DNA from: Streptomyces sp. NRRL S-87
GTDB lineage: Bacteria; Actinomycetota; Actinomycetes; Streptomycetales; Streptomycetaceae
Assembly (NCBI RefSeq): GCF_000719335.1
Contig: NZ_JOGB01000039.1
Location: 1 to 64,000 of the forward strand
Length of the DNA stretch: 64,000 bases
Direction of reading: 5' to 3'
The notes beneath the pieces were generated by a model, which was not told the DNA's origin, did not search any database, and saw nothing but the letters and a program-made list of their open reading frames with translations. This document shows, in pieces, positions 1 through 7,913 of this stretch (position 1 is the first letter of the stretch; each line of letters starts with the position of its first letter). The position numbers and the translations under genes are program-made.

Positions 1-373
1 CAGGGCGAAGCCCCAAAGCCCTCGGGGTGGGCCTGCCGCAGGGCCTGCAGGCCGCCCCTGTCAAGCGCCGAGGGGACCCACACACCACGGGACCCACCCT
101 CGAAGCGAGCCGCCCGAAGCCCCCGCCCCACCCCACGCAGCCACCCCACCCGCCCCCGGCACCACCCACAGCCCGAGGTACCCCGAGACCCCCAAGGCCC
201 CAAGGCCCGCAAGGCCCCCAAGGCCCGCAAGGCCCCCAAGACCTCCAGCATCGGTATCCGGACAGCAAGTAGCGCTGGGCGGCCATCTTCGCCACCGCCC
301 CCTGCCGGTAGCCCACCTTCCGCGGGACGCTCCCCCTCGCGCACGCCCCCCACGGCTCAGCGAAGGAGACCCC
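1..373. other. non-coding/unclear left edge with a C-rich repeat
   Basis: I see no convincing gene here. The stretch is very C-rich, and its open frames have compositions typical of shadow frames (Pro/Arg/Gly runs). At about 194-241 a 9-10 nt unit of the type AAGGCCC(C/G)C is repeated five times with small changes. A good Shine-Dalgarno (AAGGAGA, about 363-369) at the right end belongs to the metallopeptidase that starts at 374. A gene entering from the left cannot be excluded. Confidence 0.4.
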
Positions 374-1552
374 GTGTCCTCCCAGTCCCCCGCCTTACGC
401 ACGGGCACGACCCCCCGCGGCCGGACCCGAGCACTGCTCGCCCCCGCCGCCCTCACCGCCCTCACCGCCCTCACCGCGCTCACGGCCCAGCCGGCCCTGG
501 CCGTCACGAACAGCCACGCCTCGACCTACCCGAGCACCCCAGCACCCGCAGCGGTCCCCACCGCAGTCCCCACCGCGCTCAGCACCGCCGGCACGGGATA
601 CAGCCAGTACAGCGGCACCGTCACGCTCGGCACGTTCTTCAACGGCACCCTGTACGAGCTCCACGACAAGACCCGCGGCGGCCAGAAGACGTACGACATG
701 CGCGGCAGCAGCCCCGGAGCGGCGGTGCTGTTCACCGACCCCGACAACACCTGGGGCGACGGCACCGCCCGCAACCGCCAGACCGCCGCCGTCGACGCCC
801 ACTACGGCGCCGCCGTGACCTGGGACTTCTACCGGGCCGCGTTCGGCAGGAGCGGCCCCCGGGGCGACGGCAGGGGCGTGAACTCCCGCGTCCACGCGGG
901 CCTGGGCGGCGGCAACGCGTACTGGTCCGACGCGTGCGGCTGCGTCACGTACGAGGACACCCCCGACGGGCGCCCGTTCATCTCGCTCGACATCGTCGGA
1001 CACGAGATCGCCCACGGACTCACGGCCGCCACCGCGAACCTCCTCTTCTCGGGAGAGCCCGGCGGCCTGAACGAGGCCACCTCCGACATGCTCGCCACCG
1101 CCGGGGAGTTCTTCGCCGACAACCCCGCCGACCCGGGCGACTACCTCATCGGCGAGCAGATCCACGGCAGCGCGCTGCGCAGGATGGACCGCCCCAGCAG
1201 CGACGGCCACTCCCCCGACTACTGGTCCAAGGACCTCGGGGGCATGGACCCCCACTACTCGTCCGGGCCGGCCGTGCACTTCTTCTACCTGCTCGCCGAG
1301 GGCAGCGGACCCAAGGTCATCAACGGCGTGGCGTACGACTCCCCGACGTACGACGGCTCGAAGCTGCTGGGGATCGGGCGCGATGCCGCGACCCGGATCT
1401 GGTACCACGCCCTGACCACGTACATGACCTCGACGACGAACTACGCCCGGGCCCGCAGCGCGACCCTCGCCGCCGCGGCCGCGCTCTACGGCACCGGTTC
1501 GCCGCAGGTCAACGCAGTGGCCGCGACCTGGGCCGCGGTCAACGTGAAGTAG
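374..1552 (+). CDS. secreted M4-family (thermolysin-like) zinc metallopeptidase without propeptide
   Basis: A 392-aa secreted endopeptidase. The N-terminus has basic residues and then an Ala/Leu stretch built of ALT repeats (nine-base tandem repeats at about 448-483), forming a signal peptide that ends near NSHAS. The zinc site HEIAH is at residues 210-214, the third ligand lies in NEATSD (E234), and SGPAVHFFY supplies the active-site His region, so the catalytic set is complete. Most M4 enzymes carry an FTP/PepSY propeptide of roughly 200 residues; here only a 40-50 residue Pro/Ala/Thr linker separates the signal peptide from the catalytic domain. The GTG start is supported by AAGGAGA about 5 nt upstream. 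Family assignment is firm; the substrate is unknown. Confidence 0.93.
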   Translation: MSSQSPALRTGTTPRGRTRALLAPAALTALTALTALTAQPALAVTNSHASTYPSTPAPAAVPTAVPTALSTAGTGYSQYSGTVTLGTFFNGTLYELHDKTRGGQKTYDMRGSSPGAAVLFTDPDNTWGDGTARNRQTAAVDAHYGAAVTWDFYRAAFGRSGPRGDGRGVNSRVHAGLGGGNAYWSDACGCVTYEDTPDGRPFISLDIVGHEIAHGLTAATANLLFSGEPGGLNEATSDMLATAGEFFADNPADPGDYLIGEQIHGSALRRMDRPSSDGHSPDYWSKDLGGMDPHYSSGPAVHFFYLLAEGSGPKVINGVAYDSPTYDGSKLLGIGRDAATRIWYHALTTYMTSTTNYARARSATLAAAAALYGTGSPQVNAVAATWAAVNVK

Positions 1553-1569
1553 CCAGGAAGCCGGGCCCC

Positions 1570-1690
1570 CTCGGACGGCGCGAACCCCGGGACTCCCGCC
1601 GGACGGCCCGAACCCCAGGCCCCCGCCCCGCGGACGGCCCGAACCCCATCCCCCCGTCCCACGGACGGCCGGAGAGCCCAGGCCCCCCGT
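1570..1690. repeat. imperfect ~32-nt tandem repeat downstream of the M4 peptidase
   Basis: The intergenic DNA contains about four degenerate copies of a unit centred on CGGACGGCCCGAACCCC, separated by C-rich spacers. It lies between the metallopeptidase stop and the next start at 1742. No hairpin terminator stands out. It looks like slippage-derived sequence, with no function that I can infer. Confidence 0.5.
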
Positions 1691-1741
1691 CTCACGGGCC
1701 GCGCGAGGACGGCACCGCGCGGCCCGTGACACCATCGGTAC

Positions 1742-2242
1742 GTGCTCGACATCGGCTACTCCCTCTCCTCGCGCTTCCCGGACCCGCCGCAGACCGACTA
1801 CCGGTCCGCCGACATCCGGTCGCTGCGCCACGACCTCTTCTGCGGCGACGTCTACCTCGCTGACACCAAGGAGGACCGCGAGCTGTCCACAGCCTGGGGA
1901 TGGGTGCCGGTGCTCGACTTCGCGTGGGCGCTGTGCGACATCGTCGAGCAGCTCGACCAGGACCCGCGCGGCAGCCGAGCCGCCCGGAGCCAGTACGCCG
2001 AACTGGACTTCACCGAGTCCGCCGACCGCATGCTCTTCGAGCGCCGCTTCGGCTGGGTGGACGTCGAGGCCGACTGGATGCCGGCCGAGGAGCCCCCGCT
2101 GACCTTCGGCCACGCCCTCCTGCGCCGCGAGGCCCGCGACTTCCTGCACGACCTGATCGCGGACCTGACCGACATGCACGAAGGCCTGGCCGACAACCCC
2201 CACCTGTGGGCGCTCCAGGCCAAGTTCCCCCGGGTGCCCTGA
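1742..2242 (+). CDS. conserved hypothetical protein
   Basis: A 166-aa acidic, soluble protein with no signal peptide or membrane segment. I do not recognise the family. It is rich in Asp, Glu and Trp, with a central WGWVPVLDFAWAL segment and a C-terminal half of predicted amphipathic helices (RREARDFLHDLIADLTDMHEGL). The composition and codon use are those of a real Streptomyces gene rather than a shadow frame. The GTG at 1742 has no obvious Shine-Dalgarno, so translation may be leaderless. An overlapping opposite-strand frame was discarded because its composition is poor. No functional inference is possible from its neighbours. Confidence 0.7.
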   Translation: MLDIGYSLSSRFPDPPQTDYRSADIRSLRHDLFCGDVYLADTKEDRELSTAWGWVPVLDFAWALCDIVEQLDQDPRGSRAARSQYAELDFTESADRMLFERRFGWVDVEADWMPAEEPPLTFGHALLRREARDFLHDLIADLTDMHEGLADNPHLWALQAKFPRVP

Positions 2243-2364
2243 GCGAACCCATCCAGCACGAGCCGGCCCTCCCCAGCCCGGCCCCAGCCGCTCAGCCCAG
2301 CTCAGCCCGGCCCCATCCCGAACACCCCGCCCTACACCCGCCCCCCGCCCCCATCCCCTACCCC

Positions 2365-3084
2365 CTACCCCTCCACCCGCACCCCCAGCTGTGCCGCGAA
2401 CGCCGGCGCCAAGTGGATCAGCTGTCCGGGGCTGATCACCGCACCCGCCAACCGTTCGATGCCCCGGGCGATGTCCAGCTCCGCCGCCTCCCGCAGGTCG
2501 ACGTCCGCCATGCGGGCGCCAGTGAAGTCGGCCCGCCGCAGCGTGCAGTCACGGAACTCGACCCGCGTCAGCTCCGCGTTCCCGAAGTCCGGCTCCACCA
2601 GCACGCAGCCCTCGAAGACGACGTCCTTCAGGGTGGCCATCCGCAGGTTCAGGTAGTCGATCTTCCCGCCGCGGACGACCACCCGCTCCAGCGTGGCGCC
2701 GTGCAGCTGCGTCCCGCCCAGTCGCGCGTCCACGACCTCCACGTCCCGCAGCGAGGCCCGGGACAGGTTCGTCCCCACCCCCCGCACGCCCTCCAACACC
2801 GAGTCGAGTACCCGCGCGCTGCCCAGACCCGCCTCGTCCAGCGCGCACCCCCGCAGCGCGCAGTCCATGAACCGCGCCCCGATCCCCTCCTGCCCGGCGA
2901 AGTCCTCGTCCAGGAACTCCAGCCCGTCGTAATCCCCGTCCGGCTGCAGCTCCCCGCCGTCCCACCGGCGCAGCTCGGGCAGGACCAGTTCCGGCCGCCG
3001 CGCGCCCCTCACCGCACCGCGACCCCCACCACCCGCACCACGCCCGCCACCACGGCCACCACCCGTACCACCACTGCGCACCAT
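2365..3084 (-). CDS. pentapeptide repeat-containing protein
   Basis: A 239-aa protein whose body is a run of degenerate pentapeptide units of the A(D/N)LXX type, for example NLSRA, DLREA, ADFTGARM and the segment from about residue 85 to 210. Such units fold as a right-handed quadrilateral beta-helix, as in MfpA/Qnr DNA mimics and many proteins of unknown role. The first ~25 residues are almost entirely Gly/Arg and may not be translated; a later start is possible. No signal peptide or membrane segment is seen. It is convergent with the gene ending at 2242 and divergent from the flavoprotein at 3207. The repeat assignment is clear, the function unknown. Confidence 0.82.
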   Translation of the reverse strand: MVRSGGTGGGRGGGRGAGGGGRGAVRGARRPELVLPELRRWDGGELQPDGDYDGLEFLDEDFAGQEGIGARFMDCALRGCALDEAGLGSARVLDSVLEGVRGVGTNLSRASLRDVEVVDARLGGTQLHGATLERVVVRGGKIDYLNLRMATLKDVVFEGCVLVEPDFGNAELTRVEFRDCTLRRADFTGARMADVDLREAAELDIARGIERLAGAVISPGQLIHLAPAFAAQLGVRVEG

Positions 3085-3206
3085 GCCCTCATGGTGGCCC
3101 GCCCCACTGACAGCCCGCCCCCGGCCGTGTCACATCCGGGCCCCCGTGGCTGTCTTCTCTGCGCACGCACCACCCGGAGACCGGACCAGTGCCAGGGAGG
3201 CAGCAC

Positions 3207-4445
3207 ATGCAGCAGCTCACCGTCATCGGCGGCGGATTCGCCGGACTCACCGCCGCCGTCAGCGCCGCGGAGGCGGGCGCCCGCGTCACCCTCTACGAGG
3301 CCCACCGCACGCTCGGCGGCCGCGCCCGTACCGCCCAGGGCCCCTACCGCGTGAACGAGGGCCCGCACGCCTTCTACCGGTGCGGCCCGCACTGGTCCTG
3401 GCTCACCGCCCGCGGCCTGACCGGCCCGCTCGCCCGGGTCCCCCTGCGCGACGCGGCCGGGCTGCGCCTCCACCACGGCGGGCGGCTCCGCGGCCTGCCC
3501 CCGCGGGCCCTGCTGCGGTTGGCGCTCCGCCCGGTCGCCGACGCGCCGGTCGACCGCGACTTCCACTCCTGGGCCGCCGGGCTGGTCGGCGCCGACGGGG
3601 CCCGGGCCGTCGCGAACCTCCTCGCCGTGGCCCTCTTCCACCACGACGTCGGCTCGCTCTCCGCCGCCTTCGTGCAGGAGCGGCTGCGCCGGGTGGCGAA
3701 GCTGCCGCCCGAGGCCGTCTTCCCGCGCGGCGGCTGGCAGTCGGTCACCGACCGGATGGCGGACCGCGCCCGCTCCCTCGGCGTCCGCATCGAGACCGGC
3801 GCACGCATCGAGGCACTGCCGAAGGGCGGCGGACCGGTGGTGGTCGCCACGTCGCTGGCCGCGGCCCGGACCCTGCTCGGGGATCCGGCGCTGACCTGGC
3901 AGAGCGGCCGTACGGTCCTGCTCGACCTCGCGCTGCGCGAGCGCCGCGGGGACCCGTACGCGATCTCCGACCTCGACGAGCCGGGGTGGTTCGAGCGGTT
4001 CACCGCCCAGGACCGCTCCCTCGCCCCCGCCGAGCAGTCGCTGGTGCAGGCGCAACTGCCGATCGCCCCGGGGCAGGACCGGGCCGTGGCCGTCGCCCGC
4101 GCCGAGCGGGTGCTCGACCTCGGCTTCCCGGGCTGGCGGGAACGCTCGGTGTGGCGCCGCGAGGCCGTCGCGGACGGCCGGACCGGCGCGCTGGACCTGC
4201 CCGGAACCACCTGGCGGGACCGGCCCGCCATCGACCGGGGCGACGGGGTCTACCTCGCCGGCGACCAGGTGTCGGCGCCCGGGGTGCTCAGCGAGGTGTC
4301 GTTCAACAGCGCGATCGAGGCCGTAGCCCTCGCCATGCGCAGCACCGCACGGACCGGCACGGCCGGATCCACCGCCCCCACCCGAACCACCCGAACCACC
4401 CGAACCACAGGAACCACCACGATCACCGAACCCACCGGCACTTGA
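3207..4445 (+). CDS. FAD-dependent oxidoreductase (amine oxidase/phytoene desaturase-like)
   Basis: A 412-aa flavoprotein. It opens with the Rossmann dinucleotide motif VIGGGFAGL followed by the ribose-binding Glu in LYEAHRTLGGRA, the signature of NAD(P)-binding_8/amino-oxidase proteins. The C-terminal FAD motif is present (DGVYLAGDQVSAPG). The ATG at 3207 is preferred over an in-frame start at 3189 because GGGAGG precedes it and homology begins at once. The last ~25 residues are a Thr-rich tail encoded by near-identical CGAACCACC units, probably repeat expansion. The substrate is unknown; with the next gene it forms a same-strand redox pair separated by a C-rich spacer. Confidence 0.85.
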   Translation: MQQLTVIGGGFAGLTAAVSAAEAGARVTLYEAHRTLGGRARTAQGPYRVNEGPHAFYRCGPHWSWLTARGLTGPLARVPLRDAAGLRLHHGGRLRGLPPRALLRLALRPVADAPVDRDFHSWAAGLVGADGARAVANLLAVALFHHDVGSLSAAFVQERLRRVAKLPPEAVFPRGGWQSVTDRMADRARSLGVRIETGARIEALPKGGGPVVVATSLAAARTLLGDPALTWQSGRTVLLDLALRERRGDPYAISDLDEPGWFERFTAQDRSLAPAEQSLVQAQLPIAPGQDRAVAVARAERVLDLGFPGWRERSVWRREAVADGRTGALDLPGTTWRDRPAIDRGDGVYLAGDQVSAPGVLSEVSFNSAIEAVALAMRSTARTGTAGSTAPTRTTRTTRTTGTTTITEPTGT

Positions 4446-4585
4446 CCTCAAGCGCAGTTGAGGCTGTTGGCTCGTCACCGCACCACCCACCCACCACCCA
4501 CAGCCACCCACCACCCACCACCCATCCCCCTCCCCACCCCGCACCCCCCTCTCCCCCCAACAGCCACCAGCACCGGGAGCACCCC
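4446..4585. repeat. C-rich (ACCACCC)n spacer
   Basis: The gap between two oxidoreductase genes contains about ten copies of ACCACCC/CCCACCA-type units (roughly 4478-4550) and almost no G on the plus strand. The strand asymmetry is striking. Only a modest Shine-Dalgarno (GGGAG near 4575-4579) before the ATG at 4586 can be picked out. Confidence 0.5.
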
Positions 4586-5593
4586 ATGCACGCCATCCGA
4601 CTACACGCCTTCGGCCCTGCCGAGAACCTCACCTACGAAAAGACCGACGACCCGGTCCCCGGCCCCGGCCAGGTCCGCATCGCCGTCGCCGCCGCCGGCG
4701 TCCACCTGCTCGACACCGCGCTGCGCGAGGGCTTCCAGGGTCCGCTCCCCGCCCTACCCGAACTCCCCACCATCCCCGGTCGCGAGGTGGCCGGCACCGT
4801 CGAGGCGCTCGGCGAGGGCACCGACCCGGCCTGGCTGGGCAAGCGGGTCGTCGCCCATCTCGGCACGGTCCCCGGCGGCTACGCCGAACTCGCCGTCACC
4901 GATGCCGCCCGACTGCACGCGATACCGGAGGGTCTGGACCCGGCGGCGGCCGTCGCCATGATCGGCACCGGCCGGACGGCCATGGGCATCCTGCAGTTCA
5001 CCGCCCTCGGCCCGGATTCGGTGGTGCTCGTCCCGGCCGCCGCCGGCGGCATCGGCACCCTCCTGGTGCAGTACGCCCGCCACGCCGGCGCCACCGTCAT
5101 CGGCCTGGCCGGCGGCCCCGCGAAGGCCGCCGCCGTGGCGGCCAACGGCGCCGACCTCGCCGTCGACTACAACGCCCCCGACTGGCCCGAGCGGGTACGG
5201 GAGTTCCTCGGCGACCGGCACGCCACGGTCGTCTTCGACTCGGTCGGCGGCGAGCCCGGCCGCGCGGCCGTGGACCTGCTCGGCCCCGGCGGACAGCACC
5301 TCGTCTTCGGCTGGTCCAGCGGGGGCGTGCACGAAGGCGGCCCGCTGGTCTTCACCGAGCAGGAGCTGGCCGAACGGGGCATCACCTCCCGGTCCGTCCT
5401 CGGCCCGCCGATGCTCGCGAAAGCGGGCGGCGGCGACAACCCCGTCCGGGTGCTCGAGACCCGCGCCCTCGCCGAGGCCGCCGCGGGCCGCCTCGTACCG
5501 GCCGTACAGCGCTTCCCGCTCGCCGAGGCCGCCGCGGCCCACCGCGCGCTCGAGGGCCGGGCCACCATGGGCAAGGTGGTGCTGGAGCCATGA
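4586..5593 (+). CDS. zinc-binding dehydrogenase / quinone oxidoreductase-like MDR protein
   Basis: A 335-aa medium-chain dehydrogenase/reductase of the quinone oxidoreductase group. The N-terminal GroES-like domain has the usual PGPGQVRIAVAAAGV and GREVAGTVEALG motifs. The nucleotide-binding domain has VLVPAAAGGIGTLLVQYARHAGA, in which the AAxGGxG pattern replaces the zinc-ADH GxGxxG loop. There is no structural-zinc Cys cluster, so an NADPH-dependent, zinc-free reductase is likely. The ATG follows GGGAG at a suitable distance and fits family length. A convergent or coupled function with the preceding flavoprotein is possible but unproven. Confidence 0.9.
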   Translation: MHAIRLHAFGPAENLTYEKTDDPVPGPGQVRIAVAAAGVHLLDTALREGFQGPLPALPELPTIPGREVAGTVEALGEGTDPAWLGKRVVAHLGTVPGGYAELAVTDAARLHAIPEGLDPAAAVAMIGTGRTAMGILQFTALGPDSVVLVPAAAGGIGTLLVQYARHAGATVIGLAGGPAKAAAVAANGADLAVDYNAPDWPERVREFLGDRHATVVFDSVGGEPGRAAVDLLGPGGQHLVFGWSSGGVHEGGPLVFTEQELAERGITSRSVLGPPMLAKAGGGDNPVRVLETRALAEAAAGRLVPAVQRFPLAEAAAAHRALEGRATMGKVVLEP

Positions 5594-5655
5594 GGGACGT
5601 CTCACCCAACGGGATCCGGCGCCACCGCGCGCCCGCGGCTCCCTACCCTGGCCCC

Positions 5656-6141
5656 ATGATCCGTACCGCCACCCCGGCCGACGTCCCCGTCATCCACGCC
5701 ATGGTCCGCGAACTCGCGGACTACGAGAAGGCCCTCCACGAGGCGCGAGCCACCGAGGAGCAGCTGCACACGGCGCTGTTCGGCGAGCACCCCGCCGCCT
5801 TCGCCCACATCGCCGAGACCGACGACGGCGAGGCGGCCGGCTTCGCGCTGTGGTTCCTCAACTTCTCTACCTGGGTCGGCGTCCACGGCATCTACCTGGA
5901 GGACCTCTACGTACGCCCCGAGCACCGCGGAGGCGGACACGGCAGGGCCCTCCTCACCGAGCTCGCCCGCATCTGCGTCGACCGCGGCTACGGGCGCCTG
6001 GAGTGGTCCGTGCTCGACTGGAACGAGCCGTCCATCAAGTTCTACGAATCGCTGGGCGCCCGCCCCCAGGACGAATGGACGGTCTACCGCCTCACCGACG
6101 AGGCCCTCACCACCCTCGGCACCTCACCCGCCCGGCCCTGA
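5656..6141 (+). CDS. GNAT family N-acetyltransferase (diamine acetyltransferase-like)
   Basis: A 161-aa GCN5-related acetyltransferase. The acetyl-CoA loop is clear in LYVRPEHRGGGHGRALL (R/Q-x-x-G-x-G/A), preceded by the GIYLEDL strand typical of spermidine/spermine (SAT1) and thialysine acetyltransferases. The C-terminal WNEPSIKFYESLGA is the motif that packs the pantetheine. An upstream in-frame ATG at 5590 overlaps the previous stop and would add 22 uncharacteristic residues; the start at 5656, directly before RTATPAD, matches the family. Acetylation of a diamine or related amine is an inference from family resemblance. Confidence 0.88.
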   Translation: MIRTATPADVPVIHAMVRELADYEKALHEARATEEQLHTALFGEHPAAFAHIAETDDGEAAGFALWFLNFSTWVGVHGIYLEDLYVRPEHRGGGHGRALLTELARICVDRGYGRLEWSVLDWNEPSIKFYESLGARPQDEWTVYRLTDEALTTLGTSPARP

Positions 6142-6353
6142 CCGGACCTGTCCCTGACCTGAGCCACAGCCCCACCGACGTCCTCGACACACGGACACAC
6201 AGGACCACAGCACCACCCCACCACAGCACCACAGCACCACAGGCACACAGGCACACAGGCACAGGACCCCGGACACACAGACCGCTTTCCACCCCGCTTC
6301 CCCGACAGCGTGCCCGTTGGCACCACACGCCCCACCGGGGTACCAACACCCCC
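6142..6353. repeat. low-complexity CACAGG/ACCACAG repeats
   Basis: Between the acetyltransferase and the DAO-type oxidase lie runs of CACAGG(C)A and ACCACAGC units (about 6185-6280). I see no gene and no obvious terminator. Promoter elements for the gene at 6354 are not recognisable. Confidence 0.45.
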
Positions 6354-7790
6354 ATGAGCACCACGAGCCCCAGCCCCAGTCCCAGCCCCAGCCCCACACC
6401 GCAGCCGGTCAACGGCGGGATCTCCTTCTGGTACGCCCAGGACGGCACGCCCCCGCCCCGCGAGCCCCTCCCCGGCGACGCGACGGCCGACGTCTGCGTC
6501 GTCGGGGGGGGCTACACGGGCCTGTGGACGGCGTACTACCTCAAACGAGCCGCCCCCGACCTCCGCGTCACCGTCCTGGAGCAGAAGTTCTGCGGCTACG
6601 GCGCCTCCGGCCGCAACGGCGGCTGGCTCTACAACGGCATCGCCGGCCGCGACCGGTACGCCCGCCTGCACGGCCACGAGGCCGCCGTCCGCCTCCAGCG
6701 GGCCATGAACGACACCGTCACCGAGGTCGTCGAAACCGCCGCCGAGGAGTCGATCGACGCCGACGTCCACCGCGGCGGCGTCCTCGAAGTCGCCTACACC
6801 CCCGCCCAGCTCGCCCGCCTCAAGGCGTTCCACGCCACCGAACTCTCGTACGGCGAATCCGACCGCGAGCTCTACGGCGCCCGCGAGACCGCCGCCCGCA
6901 TCCGCGTCACCGGCGCCGTCGGGTCCTCGTGGACCCCGCACGGCGCCCGCATCCAGCCCGCCCGGCTCGTCCGGGGCCTCGCCGACGCCTGCGAGCGCCT
7001 CGGCGTCGTCATCCACGAGTCCACGCCGGTCACCGACGTCGCCCGCGGCCGCGCCACCACCCCGTACGGCACCGTCCGCGCCCCCTACGTACTGCGCTGC
7101 ACCGAGGGCTTCACCGCCGCCCTCAAGGGCCACAAGCGGGCCTGGCTGCCGATGAACTCCTCCATGATCGTCACCGACCCGGTCCCGACCGCCCTCTGGG
7201 ACACCATCGGCTGGTCCGGCCGCGAAGCGCTCGGCGACATGGCCCACGCCTACATGTACGCGCAGCGCACCGCCGACGACCGCATCGCCATCGGCGGACG
7301 CGGGGTCCCCTACCGCTACGGCTCCCGCACCGACAACGACGGCCGCACCCAGCCCGCCACGGTCGACGCCCTGCGCGAGATCCTCGTCCGCTTCTTCCCG
7401 CAGCTCGCCGGCACCGGCATCGCGCACGCCTGGTCGGGCGTCCTCGGCGTCCCGCGCGACTGGTGCGCCACCGTCACCCTCGACCGCGCCACCGGCCTGG
7501 GCTGGGCCGGCGGCTACGTCGGATCCGGCGTAGCCACCGCCAACCTCGCCGGCCGCACCCTGCGCGACCTCGTCCTCCAGGACTCCGGCCAGGGCGGCCC
7601 CACCGAGCTCACCGACCTGCCGTGGGTGGGACACGCCGTGCGGGGCTGGGAGCCCGAACCCTTCCGCTGGCTGGGCGTCCACGCCCTCTACGCCGCCTAC
7701 CGCGCCGCGGACCGCCGGGAGGCCGCCACGCACAGCGCGGTGACGGCCCCCCTCGCCCGTGTGGCGGACCGCATCAGCGGCCGCCACTGA
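6354..7790 (+). CDS. FAD-dependent oxidoreductase (DAO family, gamma-glutamylputrescine oxidase-like)
   Basis: A 478-aa flavoprotein of the D-amino-acid oxidase superfamily. After a short SPSPSPSP tail (residues 5-14) and an ISFWYAQDG segment typical of the PuuB/OrdL group, the FAD motif ADVCVVGGGYTGLWTAYYL is followed by GYGASGRNGGW, the signature of gamma-glutamylputrescine oxidase-like enzymes. The C-terminal GWAGGYVGSGVATANLAGRTL closes the FAD site. The family oxidises amines or N-methyl amino acids with release of H2O2 and NH3. It follows a diamine acetyltransferase-like gene, so a polyamine link is attractive but remains inference. Confidence 0.88.
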   Translation: MSTTSPSPSPSPSPTPQPVNGGISFWYAQDGTPPPREPLPGDATADVCVVGGGYTGLWTAYYLKRAAPDLRVTVLEQKFCGYGASGRNGGWLYNGIAGRDRYARLHGHEAAVRLQRAMNDTVTEVVETAAEESIDADVHRGGVLEVAYTPAQLARLKAFHATELSYGESDRELYGARETAARIRVTGAVGSSWTPHGARIQPARLVRGLADACERLGVVIHESTPVTDVARGRATTPYGTVRAPYVLRCTEGFTAALKGHKRAWLPMNSSMIVTDPVPTALWDTIGWSGREALGDMAHAYMYAQRTADDRIAIGGRGVPYRYGSRTDNDGRTQPATVDALREILVRFFPQLAGTGIAHAWSGVLGVPRDWCATVTLDRATGLGWAGGYVGSGVATANLAGRTLRDLVLQDSGQGGPTELTDLPWVGHAVRGWEPEPFRWLGVHALYAAYRAADRREAATHSAVTAPLARVADRISGRH

Positions 7791-7875
7791 GCCGCCTCAC
7801 AACGGGATCGGACCGCCAAGGACCCGAACCCCACTGAGGCGCCTCACGACGGGATCGGACCACAAGGACCCGAAC
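7791..7875. repeat. imperfect ~38-bp direct repeat
   Basis: Two copies of a unit containing CTCA(C/G)AACGGGATCGGACC-like sequence and AAGGACCCGAAC lie side by side at about 7791-7829 and 7836-7874, just after the oxidase stop. A poorly formed GGCCC...GGGCC stem follows at about 7880-7898, between convergent genes. Confidence 0.5.
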
Positions 7876-7913
7876 GCCAGGCCCCGGAAAACAGGGCCTC
7901 AGAACACCAGCCC

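Noticed and set aside
1742..1863. Second reading frame (934-1863) across the peptidase gene
   Set aside because: Arg/His/Pro-rich +1 shadow of the M4 peptidase gene with no motifs.
395..2203. Long minus-strand ORF of ~600 codons opposite the M4 peptidase and hypothetical gene
   Set aside because: Arg/Gly/Ala-rich shadow frame expected in very high G+C DNA; no domain, and the plus-strand genes have clear motifs and third-position bias.
3009..4544. Long minus-strand ORF opposite the FAD oxidoreductase
   Set aside because: Composition is typical of antisense frames and it overlaps a gene with complete flavoprotein motifs.
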